From contig DBXU01000093.1 of NCBI GenBank assembly GCA_002310075.1, positions 126 to 9,812 of the forward strand: a stretch of DNA of 9,687 nt. Direction: 5' to 3'. Position 1 is the stretch's first letter. The number at the start of each line of letters is the position of its first letter. The notes below the pieces were generated by a model. The model saw only the letters and a program-made list of their open reading frames with translations, was not told the origin of the DNA and did not search any database. Below are positions 1 through 6,614 of the stretch, one piece after another. A program made the position numbers and the translations under genes. Source of the DNA: Bacteroidales bacterium UBA1204 (GTDB lineage Bacteria; Bacteroidota; Bacteroidia; Bacteroidales; F082).

Positions 1-8
1 CAAAAGAA

Positions 9-353
9 ATGACAAGATCAGTCAATGCAGTGGCTTCAAGAGCCAGACGCAAGAAAATCCTGAAGAAGACCAAAGGTCAGTTCCGCACCAGGAAAAACGT
101 GTGGACTGTGGCGAAGAACTCTTACGAAAAGGGTCAACAGTACGCTTATCGCGACAGAAGAAACAAGAAACGCGAATTCCGCAGCTTGTGGATTGTCCGT
201 ATCAACGCTGCCGTGCGCGAGTATGGCATGAACTACAGCCAATTCATCAACAAGCTCACCAACGCCGGTATCGAAATCAACCGCAAGGTCCTCGCCGACC
301 TCGCCTTGAACGATCCGCAGGCCTTCAAAGCCATCGTCGACCAGGTGAAGTAA
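9..353 (+). CDS. rplT: 50S ribosomal protein L20
   Basis: L20 binds 23S rRNA early in assembly of the large ribosomal subunit. The 114-residue product has the usual length and the family signatures: a basic N-terminal tail ([20 protein letters not shown], residues 4-23), the KNVWTVAKN segment, the [12 protein letters not shown] block and a C-terminal half ending in [13 protein letters not shown] and [10 protein letters not shown]. The ATG at 9 is the family start; only eight A-rich bases (caaaagaa) lie before it, so the expected upstream neighbour rpmI (L35) is outside the window. The stop is followed by a strong terminator, so this is probably the last gene of an infC-rpmI-rplT type operon. 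One oddity is GQFRTRK at about residues 23-29, where I recall related L20 proteins having GYFGARK or similar. Whether L20 autoregulation exists here cannot be judged because the leader is not included. Confidence 0.97.
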   Translation: MTRSVNAVASRARRKKILKKTKGQFRTRKNVWTVAKNSYEKGQQYAYRDRRNKKREFRSLWIVRINAAVREYGMNYSQFINKLTNAGIEINRKVLADLALNDPQAFKAIVDQVK

Positions 354-380
354 ATCGCGTTATTGTTACGATAACAACGG

Positions 381-410
381 AGTCCCAACCCTTGTGGTTG
401 GGACTTTTTT
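381..410 (+). terminator. Rho-independent terminator of rplT
   Basis: A perfect 10-bp stem (AGTCCCAACC at 381-390 with GGTTGGGACT at 396-405) encloses a five-base loop CTTGT and is followed by an unbroken run of T to 410. It starts 27 bases after the rplT stop. The -7 element of the uvrB promoter begins three bases after the T run, so the hairpin arms also occupy the place where the uvrB -33 element must lie. Confidence 0.93.
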
Positions 411-412
411 CG

Positions 413-420
413 TATCTTTG
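413..420 (+). promoter_or_regulatory. Bacteroidetes-type -7 promoter element for uvrB
   Basis: TATCTTTG matches the Bacteroidetes -7 consensus TAnnTTTG exactly. Only eight bases separate it from the uvrB ATG at 429, so transcription should begin within a few bases of the start codon and the mRNA would be nearly leaderless. Possible -33 bases (TTG at 392-394 or 399-401) lie inside the upstream terminator hairpin; I cannot decide between them. Confidence 0.7.
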
Positions 421-428
421 CCATCACT

Positions 429-2441
429 ATGGATTTCAAACTTGTCTCGGATTTTCAGCCTACCGGCGACCAGCCTGAAGCCATCAAACAATTGGTGGAT
501 GGACTGGAGCGTGGCGACCATGCCCAAACGCTGCTCGGCGTGACGGGCTCGGGCAAGACTTTTACCATCGCCAACGTGTTGGCCCAGCTGAATCGCCCCG
601 CCTTGGTGCTGAGTCATAACAAAACCCTTGCAGCACAGCTTTATGGCGAGTTCAAGCAGTTCTTTCCTGAGAACGCAGTGAATTATTTCGTCTCTTATTA
701 CGACTACTACCAGCCAGAGGCTTTCATCCCCGCTACCAATACCTATATAGAAAAGGACCTCGCCATCAACTCGGAGATCGACAAGATGCGGTTGGCCACG
801 ACATCGGCATTGTTGTCGGGACGGCGTGATATCATCGTGGTGTCTTCTGTTTCATGTCTCTACGGCATCGGCAACCCGGACGATTTCGGGAAGAATGTCA
901 TCTATTTGGAACGTGGCATGAAGATCAGCCGCGACGAAGTGGCCAAGGCCTTGGTAGGAGCTTTGTATGTGCGCAATGAGATAGAATTCACCCAAGGCAA
1001 GTTCCGCGTGAAAGGGGAGACGATGGATGTGTTCCCTGCCTACGCTGACTATGCCTACCGCATCGTGTTCTGGGACGATGAGATCGACAGCTTGGAGATG
1101 CTCAATCCCGTGACAGGCCGCCGCATGGAAGAGATGTCGGAGGTGACCATCTTTCCTGCCAACATCTTCGTGACCTCACAAGCCAAATTGAACTCCGCCG
1201 TTATGGAGATTCAGGACGACATGTTCAAGCAGGCCGAGTATTTCCGTGAGATAGGGAAGAACATTGAAGCCAAACGTTTGGAAGACCGCGTGAACTACGA
1301 TATCGAGATGATGAAGGAGTTGGGCTATTGCTCAGGCATCGAGAACTATTCGCGCTACTTCGACGGACGCAGCCCAGGCACGAGGCCGTTCTGCCTGCTC
1401 GACTACTTCCCCGACGATTTCATCACCATCATCGATGAAAGTCATGTCACCATTCCTCAGATTCGCGGCATGCACGGCGGCGACCGCTCCCGCAAGCAGA
1501 CCTTGGTGGAATATGGCTTCCGTCTGCCTTCGGCCTTGGACAACCGTCCCTTGCAGTTCGATGAGTTTGAGGCACTCACAGGGCAGACCATCTACGTAAG
1601 CGCCACGCCCGCCGACTTCGAGTTGCAGCAGAGTGAAGGCGTATATGTGGAGCAGGTGATTCGCCCTACGGGATTGCTCGATCCAGTGATCGAAGTGAGA
1701 CCTAGCTTGAACCAGGTTGATGATCTCATCGACGAGGTTCATAAGGTGGTGGAGAAGAACCAGCGTGTGTTGGTCACCACCCTGACAAAACGCATGGCCG
1801 AAGAACTGAACACCTATTTGAATAACCTGAAAATCAAGACACGTTATATCCATTCCGATGTCGACACCATGGAGCGTGTGGAGATCCTGCAAGGCCTTCG
1901 CATGGGCGACTTCGACGTGTTGGTCGGCGTCAACCTCCTACGTGAGGGCTTGGACCTGCCCGAGGTGAGCCTTGTTGCCATCCTCGATGCCGACAAGGAA
2001 GGATTCCTCCGCTCGGAGCGTTCTTTGACACAGACGGCAGGCCGTGCCGCCCGTAACGCAGAGAGCAAGGTCATCATGTATGCCGATACGATCACAGATT
2101 CCATGCGTAAGACCATCGACGAGACCGCGCGTCGTCGCGCTAAGCAGATGGCTTACAACGAAGCCCATGGCATCGTGCCGAAGACCATCGTCAAGGCCAT
2201 TGACAACTCCTTGGGCACCCTGAAAGGCCAGCCTGCGCCGGTGGCATATTCGCAATCGGATGGCTCGACGATGGCTGCCGAAGGTCAAGCCAAATATATG
2301 TCGAAGGAGCAGATCCAGAAAGCCATTGCACAAGCCAAGAAAAACATGGAGAAGGCCGTCAAGGAGATGGACTTCATGTCGGCGGCAAAATTTAGGGACG
2401 AGATGCTGGCGCTGCAGGAACAAATGGAGAATTTGAATTGA
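429..2441 (+). CDS. uvrB: UvrABC excinuclease subunit B (UvrB)
   Basis: UvrB is the damage-verifying helicase-like subunit of nucleotide excision repair. UvrA loads it, and it then recruits UvrC for the two incisions. The 670-residue product matches the usual length (673 in E. coli). Visible motifs are Walker A GVTGSGKT at 37-44; the damage-sensing beta-hairpin with Tyr 90, 91, 93 and 94 (YFVSYYDYYQPEAF); the GYCSGIENYSR segment; the DESH box at 336-339; TIYVSATP; LVTTLTKRMAE; and motif VI QTAGRAARN at 535-543. The C-terminal UVR motif, which contacts UvrC, occupies about 625-670. Motif VI reads SLTQTAGRAARN where E. coli has SLIQTIGRAARN, probably a lineage difference. The ATG at 429 gives the family N-terminus (DFKLVSDFQPTGDQPEAI). 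recQ starts four bases after the stop, so the two are almost certainly co-transcribed. Confidence 0.98.
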   Translation: MDFKLVSDFQPTGDQPEAIKQLVDGLERGDHAQTLLGVTGSGKTFTIANVLAQLNRPALVLSHNKTLAAQLYGEFKQFFPENAVNYFVSYYDYYQPEAFIPATNTYIEKDLAINSEIDKMRLATTSALLSGRRDIIVVSSVSCLYGIGNPDDFGKNVIYLERGMKISRDEVAKALVGALYVRNEIEFTQGKFRVKGETMDVFPAYADYAYRIVFWDDEIDSLEMLNPVTGRRMEEMSEVTIFPANIFVTSQAKLNSAVMEIQDDMFKQAEYFREIGKNIEAKRLEDRVNYDIEMMKELGYCSGIENYSRYFDGRSPGTRPFCLLDYFPDDFITIIDESHVTIPQIRGMHGGDRSRKQTLVEYGFRLPSALDNRPLQFDEFEALTGQTIYVSATPADFELQQSEGVYVEQVIRPTGLLDPVIEVRPSLNQVDDLIDEVHKVVEKNQRVLVTTLTKRMAEELNTYLNNLKIKTRYIHSDVDTMERVEILQGLRMGDFDVLVGVNLLREGLDLPEVSLVAILDADKEGFLRSERSLTQTAGRAARNAESKVIMYADTITDSMRKTIDETARRRAKQMAYNEAHGIVPKTIVKAIDNSLGTLKGQPAPVAYSQSDGSTMAAEGQAKYMSKEQIQKAIAQAKKNMEKAVKEMDFMSAAKFRDEMLALQEQMENLN

Positions 2442-2445
2442 AGCT

Positions 2446-4347
2446 ATGTCAGCCCAAACCCGTGCCATACTACAACAATATTGGGGCTATCCCAGTTTCC
2501 GTCCCCTCCAGGAGGACATCGTCGACTCGGTGATGGCAGGGAAGGATACGCTTGCGTTGCTTCCCACGGGTGGCGGCAAGAGCATTTGCTTTCAAGTGCC
2601 AGCTATGGCAATGGATGGACTCTGTCTCGTCATCACACCGCTCATCGCGTTGATGAAGGATCAGGTGGCACACCTTGTTGACAAAGGCATCCCTGCAGCG
2701 GCCATCTACTCGGGCATGCATCCCGATGCCTTGGAGCTAGCCTATAACCAGGCCGCATACGGACGGCTGAAGTTCCTGTATGTCTCGCCTGAGCGTTTAC
2801 AGACCAACCAATTTATTGAAGCTTTGCGGCGTATGAAGGTCTGCCTGTTGGCCGTCGATGAGTCGCACTGCATATCCCAATGGGGATATGACTTCCGTCC
2901 GCCTTACCTGAAGATTGCAGATATTAGACCCTATATGCCCAAGACGCCCGTTTTGGCATTGACCGCCACCGCAACGGCTAAGGTCGTCGATGATATACAG
3001 CTGCGTCTCGGATTTAAGGAGAAGAATGTCTTCCAAAGCAGTTTCGAGCGTAAGAACGTGACCTATAATGTGTATCATGAGGCCGATAAGTATGGCGTGT
3101 TGCGCCGTAAGCTGGAGGCTATGAGCGAAGGTAGTGCCATCGTGTATGTGCGTAACCGTAAACGCACGCAGGTCATCGCCGATTGGCTCAACTCGGTAGG
3201 CATCAGCGCCACCTTCTATCACGCTGGATTGGATGCCAAGACACGCGACGAGCGCCAAGACCTGTGGATGAAAGGCAAGGTGAAGGTCATTGCGGCCACC
3301 AACGCCTTCGGCATGGGCATCGACAAACCCGATGTGCGTCTCGTCATCCACATGGACTTGCCCGACAGCATTGAGGCTTACTTCCAGGAGGCCGGCCGTG
3401 CGGGTCGTGACCTTAAGCCCTCTGAGGCTTTTCTGCTGGTGTCACCTGCCGACATCAAGAAATTGCAGGAAAACATGACGCAGTCGTTTCCAGAACTTGA
3501 CCGCATCAAATTGATTTATAACGCATTGGGAAACTACTTCAACATACCTGTTGGAGCAGGGGAGAATGTGTCGTATCCTTTTGTCATTACGGATTTTGTC
3601 AACCGTTATGGCTTCAATATTGTAGAGGTGTTCCACACCTTGAAGATCCTTGAAAAAGAAGGTTTCCTGGTTTTATCCGATAGCTTTGACGAGCCCTCTA
3701 AGGTGATGATTAAGGCCTCGCGTGATGACATCTACGGCTTCCAAGTCAACAATCCGCAATACAGTGAGTTGGTCAAGTATATGCTTAGAAGCTTACCTGG
3801 CGTGTTGACGGATTTCGTGAAGATCAACGAAGAGGTGATGGCGAAGAGAATCGGGATGCCGGTTGAAAAAGTCGTGGAGCAATTGAAGAAGTTGGAGGCA
3901 TACAATTTTCTGTCGTATGCACAGCGCAACGACAAGCCTCAAGTGCTCTTTTTGTCTGAATTTGTAGACACAAAGCATTTTGGTCTCTCCAAAGAGAATT
4001 ATTACGACCGTAAGAAAGATGCTGAAGAACGGGTGAAGGCAGTCGTAGATTTTGTGAACAACGATGAAGAGTGCCGTAGTGTGCAGCTGCTGCGTTATTT
4101 CAATGAGAAGGCGAGGGAGCGTTGTGGACACTGTGACGTTTGTTTGAAACGAAACAGGCAGCATGTGTCATATGGTGAAATTGAAGAGAAGATAGTAAGC
4201 ATCATGAACGGCAGCACTATGTCGTTGAAAGAAGTGCTGATGCAATGCAAGGATTATGATGCGTCGAAGGTGCTAGATACAATCCGTTCTCTTGTCGATA
4301 ATGACGTGCTCCAGTTGGACAAGGAGGGCAACTTGAAACGGAAATAA
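2446..4347 (+). CDS. recQ: RecQ-family ATP-dependent DNA helicase, Bacteroidetes-type architecture
   Basis: RecQ helicases unwind DNA 3' to 5' in recombination and replication-fork repair. This 633-residue protein has a complete core: motif 0 (FRPLQEDI, Gln22), Walker A PTGGGKS at 40-46, DESH at 138-141 followed by CISQWGYDFRP, the ALTATAT motif, and motif VI QEAGRAGRD at 314-322. The four zinc-binding cysteines are C543, C560, C563 and C566, with the same 17/3/3 spacing as E. coli RecQ. They sit about 229 residues after motif VI, against about 58 in E. coli. The extra roughly 170 residues look like two winged-helix-type segments (about 381-424 and 455-504, inferred from residue pattern). The last 65 residues resemble a third. 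No HRDC domain is seen. The coding DNA after about 3480 looks more A/T-rich than the core. The gene follows uvrB by four bases and ends at a bidirectional terminator. Confidence 0.93.
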   Translation: MSAQTRAILQQYWGYPSFRPLQEDIVDSVMAGKDTLALLPTGGGKSICFQVPAMAMDGLCLVITPLIALMKDQVAHLVDKGIPAAAIYSGMHPDALELAYNQAAYGRLKFLYVSPERLQTNQFIEALRRMKVCLLAVDESHCISQWGYDFRPPYLKIADIRPYMPKTPVLALTATATAKVVDDIQLRLGFKEKNVFQSSFERKNVTYNVYHEADKYGVLRRKLEAMSEGSAIVYVRNRKRTQVIADWLNSVGISATFYHAGLDAKTRDERQDLWMKGKVKVIAATNAFGMGIDKPDVRLVIHMDLPDSIEAYFQEAGRAGRDLKPSEAFLLVSPADIKKLQENMTQSFPELDRIKLIYNALGNYFNIPVGAGENVSYPFVITDFVNRYGFNIVEVFHTLKILEKEGFLVLSDSFDEPSKVMIKASRDDIYGFQVNNPQYSELVKYMLRSLPGVLTDFVKINEEVMAKRIGMPVEKVVEQLKKLEAYNFLSYAQRNDKPQVLFLSEFVDTKHFGLSKENYYDRKKDAEERVKAVVDFVNNDEECRSVQLLRYFNEKARERCGHCDVCLKRNRQHVSYGEIEEKIVSIMNGSTMSLKEVLMQCKDYDASKVLDTIRSLVDNDVLQLDKEGNLKRK

Positions 4348-4348
4348 A

Positions 4349-4376
4349 AAAAAGCCGTCCAATTGGACGGCTTTTT
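4349..4376. terminator. Bidirectional terminator between recQ and the HU gene
   Basis: A fully palindromic hairpin has arms AAAGCCGTCC (4351-4360) and GGACGGCTTT (4365-4374) around AATT. It is flanked by an A run on the left (4346-4353) and a T run on the right (4372-4376). It can therefore terminate recQ rightward and the HU gene leftward. It begins directly after the recQ stop and lies 20 bases past the HU stop. Confidence 0.93.
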
Positions 4377-4395
4377 CGTACTTGTTAATCTCAAA

Positions 4396-4662
4396 TTATT
4401 TCTTCAAGATGTTAGCAGCGGGTTTGAATTTCACAACCTTCTTAGCGGCGATCTTGATGTTCTTGCCAGTTCTGGGGTTACGGCCTTGTCTGGCGGGACG
4501 ATTCACGACAGCCATGGTACCAAAACCTACGAGGCCAATCTTACCACCTTTTTTCAATTCGCCTTTGGTGACATCGAGGATGGCATCAATAGCTTTTCTT
4601 GCGTCAACTTTGGTCATGCCAGCTTTTGCAGCAACGGCATCGATTAATTCAACTTTATTCAT
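4396..4662 (-). CDS. DNA-binding protein HU (histone-like nucleoid protein)
   Basis: HU is a small dimeric protein that bends and compacts DNA without strong sequence preference and helps replication, repair and recombination. The 88-residue product is a textbook member: N-terminal helices MNKVELIDAVAAKAG and VDARKAIDAILD, the core GKIGLVGFGTM (40-50), and the DNA-binding arm VNRPARQGRNPRTG (53-66), whose proline (Pro63) intercalates in known structures. The start is ATG at 4662. A longer reading from 4698 would add 12 residues (MCCKCLTSNYTN) that are not part of the family and would run through the 5' leader. It lies downstream of fmt on the same strand but has its own perfect -7 element 33 bases before the ATG. 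Its transcript ends at the palindromic terminator shared with recQ. Several HU paralogues are common in Bacteroidetes, so I give no hupA/hupB symbol. Confidence 0.97.
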   Translation of the reverse strand: MNKVELIDAVAAKAGMTKVDARKAIDAILDVTKGELKKGGKIGLVGFGTMAVVNRPARQGRNPRTGKNIKIAAKKVVKFKPAANILKK

Positions 4663-4695
4663 GTTAGTGTAATTAGAGGTTAAACATTTACAGCA

Positions 4696-4703
4696 CAAAA
4701 GTA
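4696..4703 (-). promoter_or_regulatory. -7 promoter element for the HU gene
   Basis: Read on the minus strand this is TACTTTTG, an exact TAnnTTTG match, 33 bases before the HU ATG. A TTGC at 4721-4724 could serve as -33 with a slightly short spacing. The leader from the expected start site is about 28 bases, A/T-rich and without a clear Shine-Dalgarno sequence. Confidence 0.72.
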
Positions 4704-4727
4704 ATGTATTTTTGAATTATGCAAGCC

Positions 4728-4761
4728 TTTTTTTGAAAAAAACATGTTTTTTTTCAAAAAA
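4728..4761. repeat. A/T-only palindrome between fmt and the HU promoter
   Basis: Seven T, G, seven A, the centre CATG (4743-4746), eight T, C and six A form a near-perfect inverted repeat with one extra T in the right arm. Another A run follows at 4765-4770. Relative to the HU transcript it lies about 35 to 75 bases upstream of the expected start, where UP-element-like A-tracts act. It also lies just after the fmt stop and could weaken read-through, but with no G/C in the stem beyond three pairs and no terminal U run it is a poor intrinsic terminator. Confidence 0.7.
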
Positions 4762-4772
4762 GCAGAAAAAAC

Positions 4773-5750
4773 TTAAAAATTTCCAACTGGAAGGACTATC
4801 CAATTCCCTTCAAATCGGACACCTCTTAAAAAATCATCGATAGGCATGCTTTTTTTGCCAGCCTGTTGCACTTTTTTGAAGTGGATAAAACCGTCTTTCA
4901 GGGCCACCTTGAGGTATTTCTTGTTATCGGTGACAACAGTGCCAACGGGTTGCTCATGCTGGCAGATCTCGACTTCAGATTCGAATACTTTTAATTCGAG
5001 TGTTTGGTTGTCCTTGGAACGTAAGGTGGCATGTGCGGCAGGGTAGGGAGAAAGCCCTCGGATGTGGTTGTATGTCTTTTCGCATGGAAGATCCAATGGG
5101 ATGTTGCAAAAGGCTTTTGTGATTTTTGGGGCAGCCTTGAGCGTGATGCCTTCTGACAGGGTGTCTTGTGTCACGGTAGAGGCTTCGTTTTTCTCTATCT
5201 TTTTAAGGGTTTCCACCACCACTTTGTTGCCCAAAGCCATCAGCTTGTCATGCAGTTCGCCAGCGGTCTCGTCGGGGCGGATGGCGACTTTCTCCTGCAA
5301 GATAATGGCACCCTTGTCGATTTCCTCGTTGAGGAAGAAGGTGGTGAGTCCCGTTTCGTTTTCTCCATTGATGATGGCGAAGTTGATGGGTGCCGCGCCA
5401 CGGTATTGTGGCAGGAGGGAAGCATGTAGGTTGAAGGTGCCATATTGGGGCATCTCCCAAACTACAGCAGGCAACATGCGGAAGGCCACAACCACAAATA
5501 GGTTGGCGTTTAGGTCGCGAAGAGCCTGGATGAAGGCGGGGTCTTTGAGTTTTTCAGGTTGCAGCAGCGGTAGTTCATGGGCCATGGCACATTTCTTGAC
5601 CTCGGAATACTGTATCTTTTTGCCACGTCCTGCTGGTTTGTCGGGCATGGTGACCACGGCAGCCACTTCATAGCCGGCGGCAAGGATGGCCTCGAGCTGT
5701 GAGGCGGCAAATTCAGGGGTGCCGAAATAGACGATTCTCAGTTTTTCCAT
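4773..5750 (-). CDS. fmt: Methionyl-tRNA formyltransferase
   Basis: Fmt transfers a formyl group from 10-formyltetrahydrofolate to the amino group of methionyl-initiator tRNA, giving fMet-tRNA for translation initiation. The 325-residue protein is close to the usual 310-330. The N-terminal formyltransferase domain begins IVYFGTPEFAA. It contains the loop PDKPAGRGKK (37-45) that contacts the tRNA acceptor, and the active-site segment FNLHASLLPQYRGAAPI with Asn107 and His109. The third catalytic residue is Asp145 in EEIDKGAII. The C-terminal tRNA-binding domain starts near 205, with RGLSPYPAAH at 231-240. The ATG at 5750 is fixed by homology, since the family motif begins within ten residues. 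Only four bases separate it from a possible -7 element, so the mRNA may be leaderless. No def gene is adjacent. It lies between a TPR gene (upstream, behind a terminator) and the HU gene. Confidence 0.97.
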   Translation of the reverse strand: MEKLRIVYFGTPEFAASQLEAILAAGYEVAAVVTMPDKPAGRGKKIQYSEVKKCAMAHELPLLQPEKLKDPAFIQALRDLNANLFVVVAFRMLPAVVWEMPQYGTFNLHASLLPQYRGAAPINFAIINGENETGLTTFFLNEEIDKGAIILQEKVAIRPDETAGELHDKLMALGNKVVVETLKKIEKNEASTVTQDTLSEGITLKAAPKITKAFCNIPLDLPCEKTYNHIRGLSPYPAAHATLRSKDNQTLELKVFESEVEICQHEQPVGTVVTDNKKYLKVALKDGFIHFKKVQQAGKKSMPIDDFLRGVRFEGNWIVLPVGNF

Positions 5751-5754
5751 GGCG

Positions 5755-5762
5755 TAAAGGTA
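5755..5762 (-). promoter_or_regulatory. Possible -7 promoter element for fmt
   Basis: On the minus strand the sequence is TACCTTTA, matching TAnnTTTG except for the last base. It directly follows the T run of the upstream terminator and lies four bases before the fmt ATG. If used, transcription would begin at or next to the start codon. The alternative is read-through from the TPR gene. Confidence 0.4.
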
Positions 5763-5763
5763 T

Positions 5764-5793
5764 AAAAAAATCCTGACCCGAGGGCCAGGATTT
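5764..5793 (-). terminator. Rho-independent terminator of the TPR protein gene
   Basis: On the minus strand an 8-bp stem AAATCCTG/CAGGATTT, extended past one A-C mismatch by two or three G-C pairs, is followed by a seven-base T run (5764-5770 read as A on the plus strand). It begins 18 bases after the TPR stop at 5812. As at rplT-uvrB, the next gene's -7 element follows at once. Confidence 0.85.
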
Positions 5794-5811
5794 CAAACTA
5801 TGAAAAAGTCA

Positions 5812-6498
5812 TTATTGGTTGTTCAACTTCTCTTCGAGATAAGCGATGTTTTTGCTGATTTCAAACGCTTCGTTGCTCAAGGGGAAGTCTTTCTTCAGGG
5901 TCTTGTAAGCATTCAATGCTTTTGCGTAGTCGCCAAGGATCTCATAGGTCATGCCTTCTTTTACGAGGAACATGGGCGAGGTGAAGTCGTTGGGGTTTTT
6001 GGCTGCAGCCTTGCCATAATAGGTGGCGGCGTTTTGGTTGTCGCCCTTTTCCATATAGCAGTCGCCGATGGCGCCAAGAGCCATAGGAGCCAACACTTTA
6101 TCGTTGATGCTGTATTTCTTCAGATAATTGATAGCTTCGTCGTAGTTGCCTTGCTTCAGGTAGCTGATGCCAGCATAGTAGGCGGCAAGCTTACCGGTCT
6201 TGGTTGAACCATATTCGCTTACGATGTCAAGGAAACCGAGGTTGTTGCCATCGCCATTGAGGGCAACGTCATATTGACTCTTCTCGAAATACTCTTGAGC
6301 CTTGAAGATTTGGGCGCTGGCGGTTTCGTTGCGCTTTTGCTTGTACTTTGTGATGCCAAAGATGGCGAAAGCGATAACCAACAAGGCGACGAGGATGATC
6401 CACAACGTTTTCTGATTGTTTTCAATCCACAATTCGGTTTTACTTAAAGCTTCTTCTACGTTTTCGAGTCTCTGCTCTTCTTTTTCTTGTTTTGCCAT
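5812..6498 (-). CDS. Membrane-anchored tetratricopeptide repeat protein
   Basis: This is a 228-residue protein of a family common in Bacteroidetes, with general resemblance to YfgM-type TPR proteins; its exact function is not established. A charged, glutamate-rich N-terminus (1-30) precedes a single membrane helix (about 31-49, TLWIILVALLVIAFAIFGI). There is no cleavage site, so it should sit in the inner membrane with the TPR part outside the cytoplasm (orientation inferred from the KYKQK stretch after the helix and therefore uncertain). TPR-like helix pairs cover about 103-130, 136-168 and 175-208, with family phrases such as FLDIVSEYGSTKTGKLAAYYAG, LGAIGDCYMEKGD and DFPLSNEAFEISKNIAYLEEKL. 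The role is presumably protein-protein contact in envelope assembly. I recall this family often lying next to ribH in Bacteroidetes; here the downstream gene is fmt, behind a terminator. The start ATG at 6498 follows a perfect -7 element by 21 bases. Confidence 0.9.
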   Translation of the reverse strand: MAKQEKEEQRLENVEEALSKTELWIENNQKTLWIILVALLVIAFAIFGITKYKQKRNETASAQIFKAQEYFEKSQYDVALNGDGNNLGFLDIVSEYGSTKTGKLAAYYAGISYLKQGNYDEAINYLKKYSINDKVLAPMALGAIGDCYMEKGDNQNAATYYGKAAAKNPNDFTSPMFLVKEGMTYEILGDYAKALNAYKTLKKDFPLSNEAFEISKNIAYLEEKLNNQ

Positions 6499-6519
6499 AT
6501 CTATTCAAAATTTTGGGTG

Positions 6520-6527
6520 CAAAAGTA
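6520..6527 (-). promoter_or_regulatory. -7 promoter element for the TPR protein gene
   Basis: TACTTTTG on the minus strand is an exact TAnnTTTG match, 21 bases before the ATG at 6498. I see no convincing -33 element. It is identical in sequence to the HU -7 element and is the leftward half of the divergent region shared with trmH. Confidence 0.7.
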
Positions 6528-6556
6528 CGGTTTTTCGGCATACCATCGACCATTTT

Positions 6557-6586
6557 TTTGTTTTTTTTTCTATTTTCGTATTTTTG
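6557..6586 (+). promoter_or_regulatory. Promoter of trmH (-33 and -7 elements)
   Basis: TTTG at 6557-6560 and TATTTTTG at 6579-6586 match the Bacteroidetes -33 and -7 elements with an 18-base spacer that is T-rich. The -7 element ends 28 bases before the trmH ATG. A GGAAGG at 6606-6611 lies only three bases before the start codon and is probably too close to be a normal Shine-Dalgarno site. Confidence 0.72.
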
Positions 6587-6614
6587 CATTCCTTTTAATC
6601 GTCACGGAAGGCAA

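Noticed and set aside
1332..1892. Open frame of 186 codons on the minus strand
   Set aside because: It is antisense to the conserved middle of uvrB; it arises from the codon pattern of that gene.
2797..3351. Open frame of 184 codons on the minus strand
   Set aside because: It is antisense to the RecQ helicase core and has no family features.
4663..4698. Twelve-residue N-terminal extension of HU
   Set aside because: HU begins at MNKVEL; the extension is translated leader and touches the -7 element.
4728..4761. Intrinsic terminator for fmt
   Set aside because: The stem is almost all A-U and the leftward transcript continues into A-rich rather than U-rich sequence, so I list it only as a repeat.
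5062..5673. Open frame of 203 codons on the plus strand
   Set aside because: It lies wholly antisense to fmt, which has complete catalytic motifs; the translation shows no recognisable domain and no promoter.
6492..6614. Upstream extension of trmH by 41 codons
   Set aside because: It reads through the promoter, contains a run of phenylalanines from the T tract and overlaps the start of the divergent TPR gene; the TrmH family does not have it.
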